A stretch of DNA of 64,000 bases from DASZQY01 sp035548515 (GTDB lineage Bacteria; Pseudomonadota; Alphaproteobacteria; Rhizobiales; Kaistiaceae): positions 62,001-126,000 of the forward strand of contig DASZSW010000009.1 in the NCBI GenBank assembly GCA_035548515.1, written 5' to 3'. Of this stretch, positions 47,620 through 57,232 are shown piece after piece. The position numbers were made by a program, and so were the translations under genes. The notes beneath the pieces were generated by a model, which had not been told where the DNA came from, ran no database searches, and saw only the letters and a list, made by a program, of their open reading frames with translations. The first letter of the stretch is position 1. Each line of letters starts with the position of its first letter.

Positions 47620-48345
47620 ATGACCGTCGCCAGACCGAAGCGCGCCATGATCCTCGCGGCCGGCCTCGGCAAGCGCATGCGCCCGCTGACGGTGACCACG
47701 CCGAAGCCGCTGATCGAAGTGAGCGGCCGCGCCCTCATTGACTACGGCCTCGACCGGCTGGAGCGGGCTGGCGTCGAGGAAACGGTGGTGAACGTCCACT
47801 ACCTCGCCGATCAGGTCGAGATGCATCTCGCCCGGCGCCGGCGTCCAGCGATCGCGATCTCCGACGAGCGCGACCGCCTGCTCGACACCGGCGGTGGCAT
47901 TGCGAAGGCGTTGCCGCGCATCGGACCGGCGCCCTTCTATCTGATGAATTCGGATTCGTTCTGGATCGAGGGCGCGCGTCCCAACCTTGATTGGCTCGCC
48001 GCCGGTTGGCGCGACGAAGCGATGGACGCGCTCCTGCTCGTTGCCGCGACGGTGCGCGCCGTCGGCTACACCGGCCGTGGCGATTTCCGCATGGATCCCG
48101 CCGGCAGACTTATCCGCCGCGCCGAGCGCGAGGTAGCGCCATTCGTTTACGCGGGCGCGGCGATCCTGCATCCGCGCCTGTTTGCCGATGCTCCGCTGGA
48201 TGCCTTCTCGCTGAATCGCCTGTTCGATTCCGCGATGGAGAATGGCCGTCTGTTCGGCGTTCGCCTCGATGGTCTGTGGCTGCACATCGGCACGCCCGAG
48301 GCGATCGGCGAGGCGGAGCTGAGCATCGCCGACAGCGCTGCCTGA
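47620..48345 (+). CDS. Sugar-1-phosphate nucleotidyltransferase, MurU-like
   Basis: A 241-residue nucleotidyltransferase. The nucleotide-binding start AMILAAGLGKRMRPLTVTTPKPLIEV (residues 9-34) is that of the sugar-1-phosphate transferases; MNSDSFWIEG contains the metal-binding Asp of the family. Next to the AmgK-like kinase this suggests the MurU step, UDP-MurNAc from MurNAc-1-P, in peptidoglycan recycling, but a different sugar such as mannose or GlcNAc is possible. The ATG at 47620 is 13 bases after tsaE; the frame continues upstream over tsaE without coding character. addB starts four bases after its stop. Confidence 0.87.
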   Translation: MTVARPKRAMILAAGLGKRMRPLTVTTPKPLIEVSGRALIDYGLDRLERAGVEETVVNVHYLADQVEMHLARRRRPAIAISDERDRLLDTGGGIAKALPRIGPAPFYLMNSDSFWIEGARPNLDWLAAGWRDEAMDALLLVAATVRAVGYTGRGDFRMDPAGRLIRRAEREVAPFVYAGAAILHPRLFADAPLDAFSLNRLFDSAMENGRLFGVRLDGLWLHIGTPEAIGEAELSIADSAA

Positions 48346-48349
48346 GGCG

Positions 48350-51300
48350 ATGGCCGACACCGGCCAGCCGCGCGTCTTCACCATTCCGGCCGGGGCGCCG
48401 TTCCTGACGGTGCTTGCCGATGCGTTGCTCGGCGGCGCGCTCGTGCCGTTGCCGGGCGGTGATCCGCTGGCGCTTGCCGGCGTCACGGTCCTGCTCCCGA
48501 CGCGCCGTGCCGCCCGCGCCTTCAGCGACGTACTCGCCGCACGCCTCGCCGGGAAGACGGGCGCAGCGATCCTGCCGGTGATCAGGCCTATCGGCGACAT
48601 CGACGAAGATGAGGCCCTGCTCGATCCCGAGGTCGTATCGGGGGAGGAGGGCCTTGTGCTCCCGCCCGCGATCACACCGCTGTCGCGCCGCTTGGCACTG
48701 ACGCGGCTGACGCTCGCCTGGGCCAAGGGCCTGCGCCATCGCCCGCTCGGGATGGACGTGGACGAGCCCTTCCGCGTCCCGGCCTCCGCGGGCGATGCCA
48801 CGCGCCTCGCCGCCGATCTCGCCGGCCTGTTCGACGACATGGCGACCGCCGAGGTCGGCTGGGTCAGAATCGCCAAGCTCGTCCCCGACGATCACGCGGA
48901 TTATTTCCGTCTCACGCTCGAGTTCCTGGCGATCGTCTCGGAGCGGTGGCCGGAATATCTGCGCGACACCAATCGCGCCGATCCCGGGCAGCGTCGCGAC
49001 GCGCTCATCCGCCGCGCCGCCGCTCACCTTGCCCGCAACGGCTCGCCGGGACCCATCGTTACGGCGGGCTCCACGGGCTCCATCCCCGCGACCGCGGCGC
49101 TGCTTCGTGCCGTGGCGCGTCTGCCGAACGGCGCGGTTGTTCTGCCGGGCCTCGACCAGCACCTCGACGATGCCGGCTGGAACGCGGTCGGTGCCGGCGA
49201 GGATGCGCCCGCCGCGACCTACGGCCACCCACAGTTCGGGCTGAAGCAGCTGCTCACCGCTATCGGGATCGAACGCGACGCGGTTGCGCCTCTAGGCGCC
49301 CCCGTCCCGGCCGCGCAAGCCCGCGCGGTGCTGCTGTCCGAGGTCATGCGCCCGGCCGCGACCTTGGAAAAATGGGCGCACGGCGCGAGCACGGCGCCCG
49401 GCTCGCTGGATGGCCTCGACCTCATCGTCGCGCGTACGGAGCAGGAGGAGGCAACCGCTATCGCGCTGGCGATGCGCGAGGCGGTGGAGACTCCCGGCAG
49501 AACCGCGGCGCTGGTCACGCCCGATCGCACGCTGGCGCGCCGGGTCGCTGCCGAGCTGGCGCGGTGGAATCTTGTCGTCGATGATTCCGCCGGCACGCGC
49601 CTCGACCGCGAGCCGCACGGCGTGTTCGCGCGGCTCCTGCTGGATGCCGCGGCGTCGGAAGCCGACCCGGTCAAGTTGCTGGCGCTGGCCAAGCATCCCT
49701 TCGCTGCGTTCGGTATGGCGCGCGCCGAGTGCCGTGAGGCCGCGCGCGCGCTCGAGCTGGCGCTGTTCCGCGGTCATCGCATTGCCGGTGGCATTGGTGG
49801 CCTGGCGACTGCGTTGAGTGCAGCCTATGCCGCCCGTTCGGACCGGCACGCTGCCGCGGCTCGCCGCCGCCTGAAGCAGTGGCACTGGGATCGCGCAATG
49901 CATCTCGCTGCTCGGCTGGCGAGTTGTCTTGCGCCGTTGGAAGAAGCCTCCACGAAGGGCGCCAGCGCGGCTGAAATTGCACGCCTGCTAGCCGCGGCGC
50001 TGGTCCTCGCCGCCACCGATCACAAAGGCGCCGACGACCTCCTCTGGCAGGGGCAGGGCGGTGCCGCATTGGCGGAGCTTCTGGAGGGCGTCGCGGACGA
50101 TCCGGAAGCAGCCGCGCTAATGCTTGGCCCCGCCGATGCGCCCTTCTTTTTCGGCGCCCTGCTCGCCGATATCGCCGTATCTCGACCCACTGCGGTCGAC
50201 CCGCGGCTGCACATCTGGGGCACGCTCGAAGCGCGCCTCCAGTCTGTCGATGTCCTCGTGCTGGGCGGCCTTGACGAGGGCATATGGCCCGCCACGACGC
50301 GCACGGACCCATGGCTGTCGCGCGCGATGCGCGCGGAAATCGGATTGCCCCCGCCGGAACGCCGCCTTGGCCTCGCCGCGCACGATTTCATGCAGGGCGT
50401 CGCCGCGCCGCAGGTGATCGTCACCCGGGCGGAGAAACGCGGCGGCGCCCCGACAGTGGAGTCGCGCTGGCTGCAGCGGCTTCGTGCCTTGGCCGGCAAG
50501 GCCGCCGTCGACACGATCGCGAGTCGCGGCCGGCGGTACCTGGATTGGGCGCGCTCGCTCGACGTTGCCGACAAACCGCCGACGCTGACACCGCGCCCCG
50601 AGCCAAAGCCGCCGCTTGCCGCCCGCCCGGCAAGCCTTTCGATCACCGAGATCGAGACCCTGATCCGCGATCCCTACGCCATCTACGCCCGCCGCATCCT
50701 CAACCTGGAGCCGCTCGAGCCGCTTGGCCGCGCGCCGGATGGCGGCCTGCGCGGCAACATCGTGCACGAGGCGCTGGGCAACTTCACCGCCGAGTGGCGC
50801 GGGCCGTACGATGCCGCGGCCGAGGCGCGGCTTCGCGCCATCGCCGGCGAGGCGCTGAAGGCCGTCGCCGATTTCCCCGACGTCCACGCGGTGTGGGCGC
50901 TTCGCCTTGGCGCGATCGCCCGCTGGCTGATCGCCTTCGAGGCCGCGCGCGATGTGAACGTCGCCGCACGGCATGCCGAGATCGACGGTACGATGCCCGT
51001 CATCCCGGGGTTTACGCTGCGCGGCCGCGCCGACCGAGTCGACCTGATGCGCGACGGCAGCGTCGCGATCTACGACTACAAGACGTCGACGCCGCAGACC
51101 GAACGCACCGTCTTTGCTGGCCTCACCCCGCAGATGTCCCTCGAGGCGGCCATGGCGAAAGCCGGCGGCTTTCCCGGAATTCCCGCGGGCGCCGGCATCA
51201 GCGAACTGGCATGGCTCAAGGTCGGCAGAATTGGCCTCGACGAACCGTATGAGTCCGCGGCCTCGAAACAGAAAAAGCAAACGCCCGACCTGCTGGCCGA

Positions 51301-51493
51301 ATCCGCCACCCGTCTGCTCCGCGACCTGATGGCGAAATACGCCGATCCCGGCACCGGCTACCTTTCGCGCGCCCGCCCCATGATGGAGAAGGCGCGCTAC
51401 ATCGGCGACTACGATCACCTCGCCCGTGTGCGCGAATGGGCTCTGATCGAAAGCCTCGAAGACGTTGCGGCGATGGGGGCGCAAGCTCCATGA
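48350..51493 (+). CDS. addB: Double-strand break repair protein AddB
   Basis: The second subunit of the AddAB helicase-nuclease that processes broken DNA ends for RecA. 1047 residues, typical for the alphaproteobacterial form. No canonical Walker A is present, as the helicase fold in AddB is inactive; PTRRAARAFSDVLAARL near residue 46 and VLVLGGLDEGIWPATTRTDPWLSRAMR near 628 are the family marks. The C-terminal RecB-like nuclease has LRGRADRVDLMRDGSVAIYDYKTSTP near 890. Its last four bases overlap addA. Confidence 0.94.
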   Translation: MADTGQPRVFTIPAGAPFLTVLADALLGGALVPLPGGDPLALAGVTVLLPTRRAARAFSDVLAARLAGKTGAAILPVIRPIGDIDEDEALLDPEVVSGEEGLVLPPAITPLSRRLALTRLTLAWAKGLRHRPLGMDVDEPFRVPASAGDATRLAADLAGLFDDMATAEVGWVRIAKLVPDDHADYFRLTLEFLAIVSERWPEYLRDTNRADPGQRRDALIRRAAAHLARNGSPGPIVTAGSTGSIPATAALLRAVARLPNGAVVLPGLDQHLDDAGWNAVGAGEDAPAATYGHPQFGLKQLLTAIGIERDAVAPLGAPVPAAQARAVLLSEVMRPAATLEKWAHGASTAPGSLDGLDLIVARTEQEEATAIALAMREAVETPGRTAALVTPDRTLARRVAAELARWNLVVDDSAGTRLDREPHGVFARLLLDAAASEADPVKLLALAKHPFAAFGMARAECREAARALELALFRGHRIAGGIGGLATALSAAYAARSDRHAAAARRRLKQWHWDRAMHLAARLASCLAPLEEASTKGASAAEIARLLAAALVLAATDHKGADDLLWQGQGGAALAELLEGVADDPEAAALMLGPADAPFFFGALLADIAVSRPTAVDPRLHIWGTLEARLQSVDVLVLGGLDEGIWPATTRTDPWLSRAMRAEIGLPPPERRLGLAAHDFMQGVAAPQVIVTRAEKRGGAPTVESRWLQRLRALAGKAAVDTIASRGRRYLDWARSLDVADKPPTLTPRPEPKPPLAARPASLSITEIETLIRDPYAIYARRILNLEPLEPLGRAPDGGLRGNIVHEALGNFTAEWRGPYDAAAEARLRAIAGEALKAVADFPDVHAVWALRLGAIARWLIAFEAARDVNVAARHAEIDGTMPVIPGFTLRGRADRVDLMRDGSVAIYDYKTSTPQTERTVFAGLTPQMSLEAAMAKAGGFPGIPAGAGISELAWLKVGRIGLDEPYESAASKQKKQTPDLLAESATRLLRDLMAKYADPGTGYLSRARPMMEKARYIGDYDHLARVREWALIESLEDVAAMGAQAP

Positions 51494-54400
51494 GCGAGAT
51501 CGACGCCGCAACCCTTCACGCTCAGTCGCAGGCCACCGACCCCGCGCAATCGGCCTGGGTTTCCGCCAATGCCGGTTCGGGCAAGACGTTCGTCCTTGCG
51601 CGCCGCGTCGTCCGCCTGCTGCTGCAGGGCACGGACCCGTCGTGCATCCTGTGCCTCACCTTCACCAAGGCGGCCGCATCGTTGATGGCGCAGCGCGTGT
51701 TTGCCGATCTCGCCCGCTGGACCACGCTGGACGATGAGGCGCTCGCGGCAGAGATCGCGGCAATCGAAGGGGCCGAACCCGGGCCGCGGAAGCTGACCGC
51801 CGCCCGCCGCCTGTTTGCGCGCGCTCTCGATACGCCGGGCGGTCTCAAGATCCAGACTATCCACGCGTTCTGCGAGCGGCTGCTCCACCAGTTTCCGTTC
51901 GAGGCGAACGTCCCCGGCCATTTCGATGTCCTCGACGAGCGCAACGCGGCTGGCCTGATGGACGATGCGCGGCGCGCGGTGCTCGCGCGCGCCGCCGATG
52001 ATCCCGACGGCCCGTTAGGGCGCGCACTCGCGACCGTCCTTGCTCGCGTCAGCGACCGGCTGCATGAGGAGAGCCTCGCTCAATTCGTCGCTGCGCGCGA
52101 CGCGCTGCGCGCTTGGTTCGTCTCGACCGACGACCTCGATGCGGCCATCGTCTCCCTGCGCGAGTCACTCGGTCTCGATGCGGCGGAAACGTCGCAGCGT
52201 CTCCGCCGCGAGCTTGTCGATGGCGTCCCCTTTGACGACGTGGAACTGCTGCGCCTCATCGATAAGCTTGCCGCTAGCTCCTCACAGGACAACGCCGCCG
52301 CCAGGCGCCTGTCCCTATTCCGGGAAAGCAGCGACCTTGCGACGAAGGCCGAAGCCTGGACAGATTTTTTCTGTACGGAGCGCAAGCTGAGAAACGCCTT
52401 TGTTACCAATAAGATACTGGGTTCTATCCCCGGTTTGGAAGGCATCCTCGCCGCTGAGGCGCAACGTCTCGTCGCGCTGGTCGACCGCATCCGCGTGGCT
52501 GATCTCAACGAGATGACCGCGGCGATTCTGCGCCTCGCAGACGGAGCGACCGGTGAATACGAGCAACTCAAGATGCAGCGTGGCGTTCTCGACTTCGAGG
52601 ACCTGATTGTGCGCACCGCCACCCTCCTCGCCCGCGCCGACGCCGGTCACTGGGTGCACTACAAGCTGGACCGTGGCATCCAGCACATTCTGGTCGACGA
52701 AGCGCAGGACACCAGCCCGCGCCAGTGGCAGGTGATCGCCAGTCTGGTTGAGGAATTCTTCGCCGGCGAAGCCGTCAGCGCAGAGCATCTCCGTACGATC
52801 TTCGCCGTCGGCGACGAGAAGCAGTCCATCTTCTCCTTCCAGGGTGCAGTCCCCGCCTGGTTCGCGCGCATGCAGCGCGCACTGCGCGACAAGGCGAAGC
52901 GCGCGACATACGCGTGGGAAGACCTGGAGCTGCACCTGTCGTTCCGCTCGGTGCCGAAGATTCTCGACGCCGTCGATGCCGTCTTTTCCGCGCCTGAGGT
53001 GTATCAGGGCCTCACCGCCGAGCCGCGGCCCACTGCGCACGACGCCCGCCGGCGCAATCAGCCCGGCCGCGTCGTGCTGTGGCCCCGCTACGATGCGCCG
53101 CCGAAACCCGAAACCGACGATTGGGCGAAGCCGCTGGATCATCTCGGCGACGAGAGTCCGGAGGTGAAGATCGCCAGGCGCATCGCACTGACCGTGAAGG
53201 ACTGGCTGTCGCGTGGCGAGCTGCTCGACGCGCAGGCCAACGATGGTACGCCACGCCCTATACGTGCCCGCGAAATCCTGATTCTGACACGGTCGCGCGG
53301 CGCGCTAACCGACGCGATCAATCGCGAGCTGAAGAAGCACGTGCCGATCGCCGGCGCCGATCGCATACGCCTCACGGAGCACATCGCCGTGATGGATCTG
53401 ATGGCGGCGGCGCGCGTCGTTCTGCTGCCGGAGGACGATCTGTCCCTCGCGGCGCTGCTCAAGAGCCCGCTGATCGGTATCGACGAACAGGCGCTATACG
53501 ACCTCGCATACGCCCGCACCGGCACGCTGTGGGAAGCCCTGAACGTCAAAGCAAAAACCGACGCGACCATTGCCGCCGCCAAGGAAAAGATCGACCTCTG
53601 GCGCGCCCGTGCCGACTTTGCCGATCCGCACGCTTTCTTCGCCCGCATGCTTGCGGCGGATGGCGGGCGCCGCGCTTTTCTCGCCCGGCTGGGTCCTGAG
53701 GCCGACGACGTGCTCGACGAGTTCCTCGCCGAGGCGCTCGCCTACGAGCGGGTGAACGTGCCGTCGCTGGAAGGCTTCATTGCCTGGCTCGAAGCCGGCG
53801 AGAGCGAGGTGAAACGCGACCCCGACACCCTGCGCGACGAGGTGCGCGTAATGACCGTGCACGGCGCCAAGGGTCTCGAGGCCGACATCGTTTTTCTCGT
53901 CGACAACGGCACGCCCCCGGTCATCGGCAGCTACGTCGATCGCGTGGTGCCACTCGCCGATGACGGCGATCCAACGCGCCCGGGTCCGATTGTATGGAAC
54001 TACAGCACGCCAGCGATGCCCGATTCCGTCCTTGCGCGGGTAAAGCAGGAGCAGCAGCGCGACGAGGAGGAATATCGCCGCTTGCTCTACGTCGGCATGA
54101 CGCGCGCCCGCGATCGCCTGTACGTCGTGGGCATGCAGCGGCAGAAGGTGGGGAAGGATAAGACCGACATGCGATGGCATCCGCTCATCGAGCGGGCGCT
54201 GGCCGGCGGTTTCACCGACCGCACGTTGGCCAACGGCGACGTCGAGCGCGAATGGCGCGCGGAACTTGCCCCACCGCCGTCGATCGCTGTCGCCACGACG
54301 GCGATGTCGGCTATTGCTCTACCTCCGTGGATACAAGCGGCGGCTTCTCCGGCACCGCCGCCGCCGGTGCGCATCACGCCCTCGACCGTCCTGGCATCTC

Positions 54401-54990
54401 CGCCAGTTGTCCGCGCCCGCCGTGAGACCGGCGCGACCCTGGCGCTGGAGCGTGGGCGACTCGTGCACCGCCTGCTTCAGTCGCTACCGGACGTGGCGCC
54501 GGATCGTCGCTCGGAAATCGGCGCGCGTTACCTCGATGCTGCCGCTGAACAGTGGAGCCCCGGGGATCGTGCGAAGTTGCTGGCGGAAGTCATCGCCATC
54601 ACCACCGGTCCCGCCTTCGCAGCCGCTTTCGCGCCGGGCAGCCGCGCCGAGGTTGAGATAGCGGGCCGCATCAATGGCGCGGTCATCTCCGGCCGTGCCG
54701 ATCGCCTCGCCGTGACGCCCGAGAGCGTGCTGATCGTGGACTACAAGACCAACCGGCCGCCGCCGCCGGAGCCGCCGGAAGAGTACGTGGCGCAGCTCGC
54801 CCTCTATCGCGCCGTGCTCGCCCGCCTCTATCCGGACAGGCCCGTCGCGGCAGCCCTCATCTGGACCGATACGCCCGCGCTGGTAGTGATTCCCGAGCAG
54901 CGTCTGATTCTCGCCGAATCCGCGATTTTTCCCGCCGCGGCGCATGCCGAATTCGCAAGGCAGCCCGGCCAAAGTGGCGGCATTGCTTGA
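51490..54990 (+). CDS. addA: Double-strand break repair helicase AddA
   Basis: The motor subunit of AddAB, a UvrD/Rep-type SF1 helicase with a C-terminal nuclease. 1166 residues from ATG 51490, which overlaps the addB stop. Motif I ANAGSGKTFVLARRVVRL near residue 25, motif Ia LCLTFTKAAA, motif II VDEAQDTS near 400, motif III FAVGDEKQSIFSFQGA, motif VI YVGMTRARDRLYV near 865. The nuclease motif GRADRLAVTPESVLIVDYKTNRPP is near 1070. The open frame 18 codons upstream lies in addB. trxA follows after 57 bases. Confidence 0.96.
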   Translation: MSEIDAATLHAQSQATDPAQSAWVSANAGSGKTFVLARRVVRLLLQGTDPSCILCLTFTKAAASLMAQRVFADLARWTTLDDEALAAEIAAIEGAEPGPRKLTAARRLFARALDTPGGLKIQTIHAFCERLLHQFPFEANVPGHFDVLDERNAAGLMDDARRAVLARAADDPDGPLGRALATVLARVSDRLHEESLAQFVAARDALRAWFVSTDDLDAAIVSLRESLGLDAAETSQRLRRELVDGVPFDDVELLRLIDKLAASSSQDNAAARRLSLFRESSDLATKAEAWTDFFCTERKLRNAFVTNKILGSIPGLEGILAAEAQRLVALVDRIRVADLNEMTAAILRLADGATGEYEQLKMQRGVLDFEDLIVRTATLLARADAGHWVHYKLDRGIQHILVDEAQDTSPRQWQVIASLVEEFFAGEAVSAEHLRTIFAVGDEKQSIFSFQGAVPAWFARMQRALRDKAKRATYAWEDLELHLSFRSVPKILDAVDAVFSAPEVYQGLTAEPRPTAHDARRRNQPGRVVLWPRYDAPPKPETDDWAKPLDHLGDESPEVKIARRIALTVKDWLSRGELLDAQANDGTPRPIRAREILILTRSRGALTDAINRELKKHVPIAGADRIRLTEHIAVMDLMAAARVVLLPEDDLSLAALLKSPLIGIDEQALYDLAYARTGTLWEALNVKAKTDATIAAAKEKIDLWRARADFADPHAFFARMLAADGGRRAFLARLGPEADDVLDEFLAEALAYERVNVPSLEGFIAWLEAGESEVKRDPDTLRDEVRVMTVHGAKGLEADIVFLVDNGTPPVIGSYVDRVVPLADDGDPTRPGPIVWNYSTPAMPDSVLARVKQEQQRDEEEYRRLLYVGMTRARDRLYVVGMQRQKVGKDKTDMRWHPLIERALAGGFTDRTLANGDVEREWRAELAPPPSIAVATTAMSAIALPPWIQAAASPAPPPPVRITPSTVLASPPVVRARRETGATLALERGRLVHRLLQSLPDVAPDRRSEIGARYLDAAAEQWSPGDRAKLLAEVIAITTGPAFAAAFAPGSRAEVEIAGRINGAVISGRADRLAVTPESVLIVDYKTNRPPPPEPPEEYVAQLALYRAVLARLYPDRPVAAALIWTDTPALVVIPEQRLILAESAIFPAAAHAEFARQPGQSGGIA

Positions 54991-55047
54991 CTTCAAGCCC
55001 CCGCCACCTACCTTCCGTTCGTCGTTCACGCACCTGAGGGCCAAGCC

Positions 55048-55365
55048 ATGTCCGCGACCGTTACCGACTCCAATTTCGACAAGGACGTGCTCGGCGCCCC
55101 GGGTCCGGTCGTCGTAGATTTCTGGGCTGAGTGGTGCGGTCCCTGCCGCCTGATTTCCCCGGCGCTCGAGGAAATCGCGAAGGAGATGGACGGCCAGGTC
55201 ACCATCGCCAAGCTCAACGTCGATGAGAATCCGAACATCATGATGCGCTACGGCATCCGTTCGATCCCGACGTTGATCATGTTCAAGAACGGCGAGCCGA
55301 CTTCCATGCAGGTCGGCGCTGCACCCAAGGGCCGCCTCCAGGATTGGATCAAGTCCGCGATCTGA
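55048..55365 (+). CDS. trxA: Thioredoxin 1
   Basis: A 105-residue classical thioredoxin with the redox centre WCGPC (AEWCGPCRLISPALEEIA), the buried acid in VVVDFWAEW and the cis-proline in SIPTLIMFKNGE. It reduces ribonucleotide reductase, methionine sulfoxide reductase and others. The position after addA is normal in Hyphomicrobiales. A paralogue follows 83 bases downstream. Confidence 0.96.
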   Translation: MSATVTDSNFDKDVLGAPGPVVVDFWAEWCGPCRLISPALEEIAKEMDGQVTIAKLNVDENPNIMMRYGIRSIPTLIMFKNGEPTSMQVGAAPKGRLQDWIKSAI

Positions 55366-55448
55366 TCAGCCCCGCGCGCAATTTCATTCCTTGATCCGGC
55401 GACGCTGGCCACTAGCGTCGCCGCTTCCTTTTCTGGAGGCGATGCGCC

Positions 55449-55769
55449 ATGGCCACCATTCCCGTCACTGAAGCTTCGTTCGATCAGGAAGTACTCGGCG
55501 CGCCCATCCCGGTACTCGTCGATTTCACGGCCGAGTGGTGCCCGCCCTGTCATGCTATCGCGCCGTCGCTCGAGCAGATCTCGGACGAACTCGCCGGTAA
55601 GGTGAAGATCGTCAAGCTCGACGTCGACTCCGATCCCGGCATCTCGACGCGCTATGGCGTCCGTTCCATGCCGACGCTGATCGTCTTCAAGAACGGCGAG
55701 CCTACCGCGATGACCGTGGGCGCACAGCCCAAGAACCGCCTGGCGGACTGGATCAAGGCGGCGATCTAG
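55449..55769 (+). CDS. Thioredoxin paralogue with WCPPC active site
   Basis: A 106-residue thioredoxin very like its upstream neighbour (shared stretches VLGAP, RYG-RS-PTLI-FKNGEPT, VGA-PK-RL-DWIK-AI), so clearly a tandem duplicate. The active site reads AEWCPPCHAIAPSLEQI: the glycine between the cysteines is proline (CPPC), which changes redox potential and partner choice in engineered thioredoxins. Ribosome-binding TGGAGG at 55433-55438 and ATG 55449 look strong, so it should be expressed. The specific partner is unknown. Confidence 0.9.
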   Translation: MATIPVTEASFDQEVLGAPIPVLVDFTAEWCPPCHAIAPSLEQISDELAGKVKIVKLDVDSDPGISTRYGVRSMPTLIVFKNGEPTAMTVGAQPKNRLADWIKAAI

Positions 55770-55779
55770 GAACATCGAC

Positions 55780-55905
55780 TGTCGTCCCCGCGAAGGCGGG
55801 GACCCAGTATCCGCCTCGCATGCCTATGCGGGCGCGTCGGCGAAAGTGCTTCAAATCATCCGGCAGCGGTTGCTGGATCCCCGCCTTCGCGGGAATGACT
55901 GTCGT
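55780..55905. repeat. Palindromic intergenic element, GGATCCCCGC family, copy 3
   Basis: Between the two convergent genes trx and folC. The left end TCGTCCCCGCGAAGGCGGGG (from 55782) and right end CCCCGCCTTCGCGGGAATGA (to 55898) are inverted repeats differing at few positions. The 9-base string GACTGTCGT occurs at both borders (55777-55785 and 55897-55905), which partly overlaps the ends and might be a target duplication. Transcription from both sides would run into its hairpins. Confidence 0.8.
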
Positions 55906-55907
55906 GA

Positions 55908-57221
55908 CTAAGCCGGCGGCGTCCCGTTCGCCGCCAGCACCGTGCCTGCGAGATACAGCGACCCCACGATGAGCACACGCGGCGGCGTCGCGCGTTGGTT
56001 CGCGGCGATGGCCGCGAGCGCGGCGGGAACGTCGGCCATCGGCTGCGCCTCCAGCCCCGCAGCGCGCGCCGCGCCCGCCAGTTCCTCGGCTGTGCGGCTT
56101 GCCGCCGAGCCAGGTACCGGCACCGTGTAAACGCGCTCGGTCAGCCCCGCGAAGGGCGTGAAGAACCCCACCGGGTCCTTGGTGTTGAGCATGCCCGACA
56201 CCATCACCAGTGGTTTTGGCGATCGCTCCTCGAGGTCAGCCATCGCTTCGGCGATGACCGCGCCGGCCGCCGGGTTATGCCCGCCGTCCAGCCATATCTC
56301 GGCATCTGGCAGCCGCGTGAACAACGCGCCGCCGGAAAGCGACTGGAGCCGTGCCGGCCACTCCACCGTCGCCAGGCCGCGCTCGTAGGCCTCCGTCGCC
56401 AGGCGCAGTCCCGCGCGCCTGAGTGCCGCGATCGCCGTGCCGGCATTGGCGTACTGGTGCCGGCCGAGAAGGCGCGGGGCGGGCAGGTCAATCAGTCCGT
56501 CCTCGTCCTGGTACACCAGCCGCCCGCCCTCCGGATGCACCATCCAGTCGCGGTTGGCGATGAACAGATCGGCACGCAGCCGCGCGCCCTCACGCTCGAT
56601 CTCGGCGAGCGCTTCTTCAGTCTGTGGCGCGATGATGCCCGGGCGTCCGCGCTTCAGGATGCCCGCCTTCTCGTGCGCAATGGCGGTCAGCGTCGCGCCC
56701 AGGAACTTCTCGTGATCGAGCGCCACCGAAGTGATCACCGACGCCAATGGCGACTGCACGACGTTAGTTGCGTCCAGCCGCCCGCCCAGCCCGACCTCGA
56801 GCAGTACGATATCGGCCGCATGCAGCGCGAATATCTCGAACGCAGCGGCGGTGGTGATCTCGAATTGCGTGATCGGCCGCCCGGCGTTGACCTTCTCGAC
56901 GTGAACCAGCGTATCCGCCAGCTCATCCTCGTCGACGAAGTGGCTGCGCCCGCCGTCGCCCAGACGAATGCGCTCGTGGAAGCGCACCAGATGCGGCGAG
57001 GTGTAGACGTGCACCCGCTTGCCCGCCGCCTCCAGCATGGCGCGCATGAATGCGGTCGTGGACCCCTTGCCGTTGGTACCGGCGACGATGATCACCGGCG
57101 CCAGCCGCCGCTCGGGATGCCCAAGGTCGGCCATCAGCCGCTCGACGCGGTCGAGCGACAGGTCGATCTCTTTCGGATGGAGCGTCGTGAGACGCTCCAG
57201 GATCGCATCCGAACGTTCCAT
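55908..57221 (-). CDS. folC: Folylpolyglutamate/dihydrofolate synthase FolC
   Basis: Adds glutamate to dihydropteroate and to folates. 437 residues. P-loop VAGTNGKGSTTAFMRAMLEAAG near residue 48; VHVYTSPHLVRFHERIRL near 72; ITSVALDHEKFLGATLTAIAHEKAGILK near 160, the second family signature; WLDGGHNPAA near 310. Last gene of the minus-strand trp-acc-fol run, eleven bases after accD. ATG at 57221. Confidence 0.95.
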   Translation of the reverse strand: MERSDAILERLTTLHPKEIDLSLDRVERLMADLGHPERRLAPVIIVAGTNGKGSTTAFMRAMLEAAGKRVHVYTSPHLVRFHERIRLGDGGRSHFVDEDELADTLVHVEKVNAGRPITQFEITTAAAFEIFALHAADIVLLEVGLGGRLDATNVVQSPLASVITSVALDHEKFLGATLTAIAHEKAGILKRGRPGIIAPQTEEALAEIEREGARLRADLFIANRDWMVHPEGGRLVYQDEDGLIDLPAPRLLGRHQYANAGTAIAALRRAGLRLATEAYERGLATVEWPARLQSLSGGALFTRLPDAEIWLDGGHNPAAGAVIAEAMADLEERSPKPLVMVSGMLNTKDPVGFFTPFAGLTERVYTVPVPGSAASRTAEELAGAARAAGLEAQPMADVPAALAAIAANQRATPPRVLIVGSLYLAGTVLAANGTPPA

Positions 57222-57232
57222 GGAAAGCGCGG

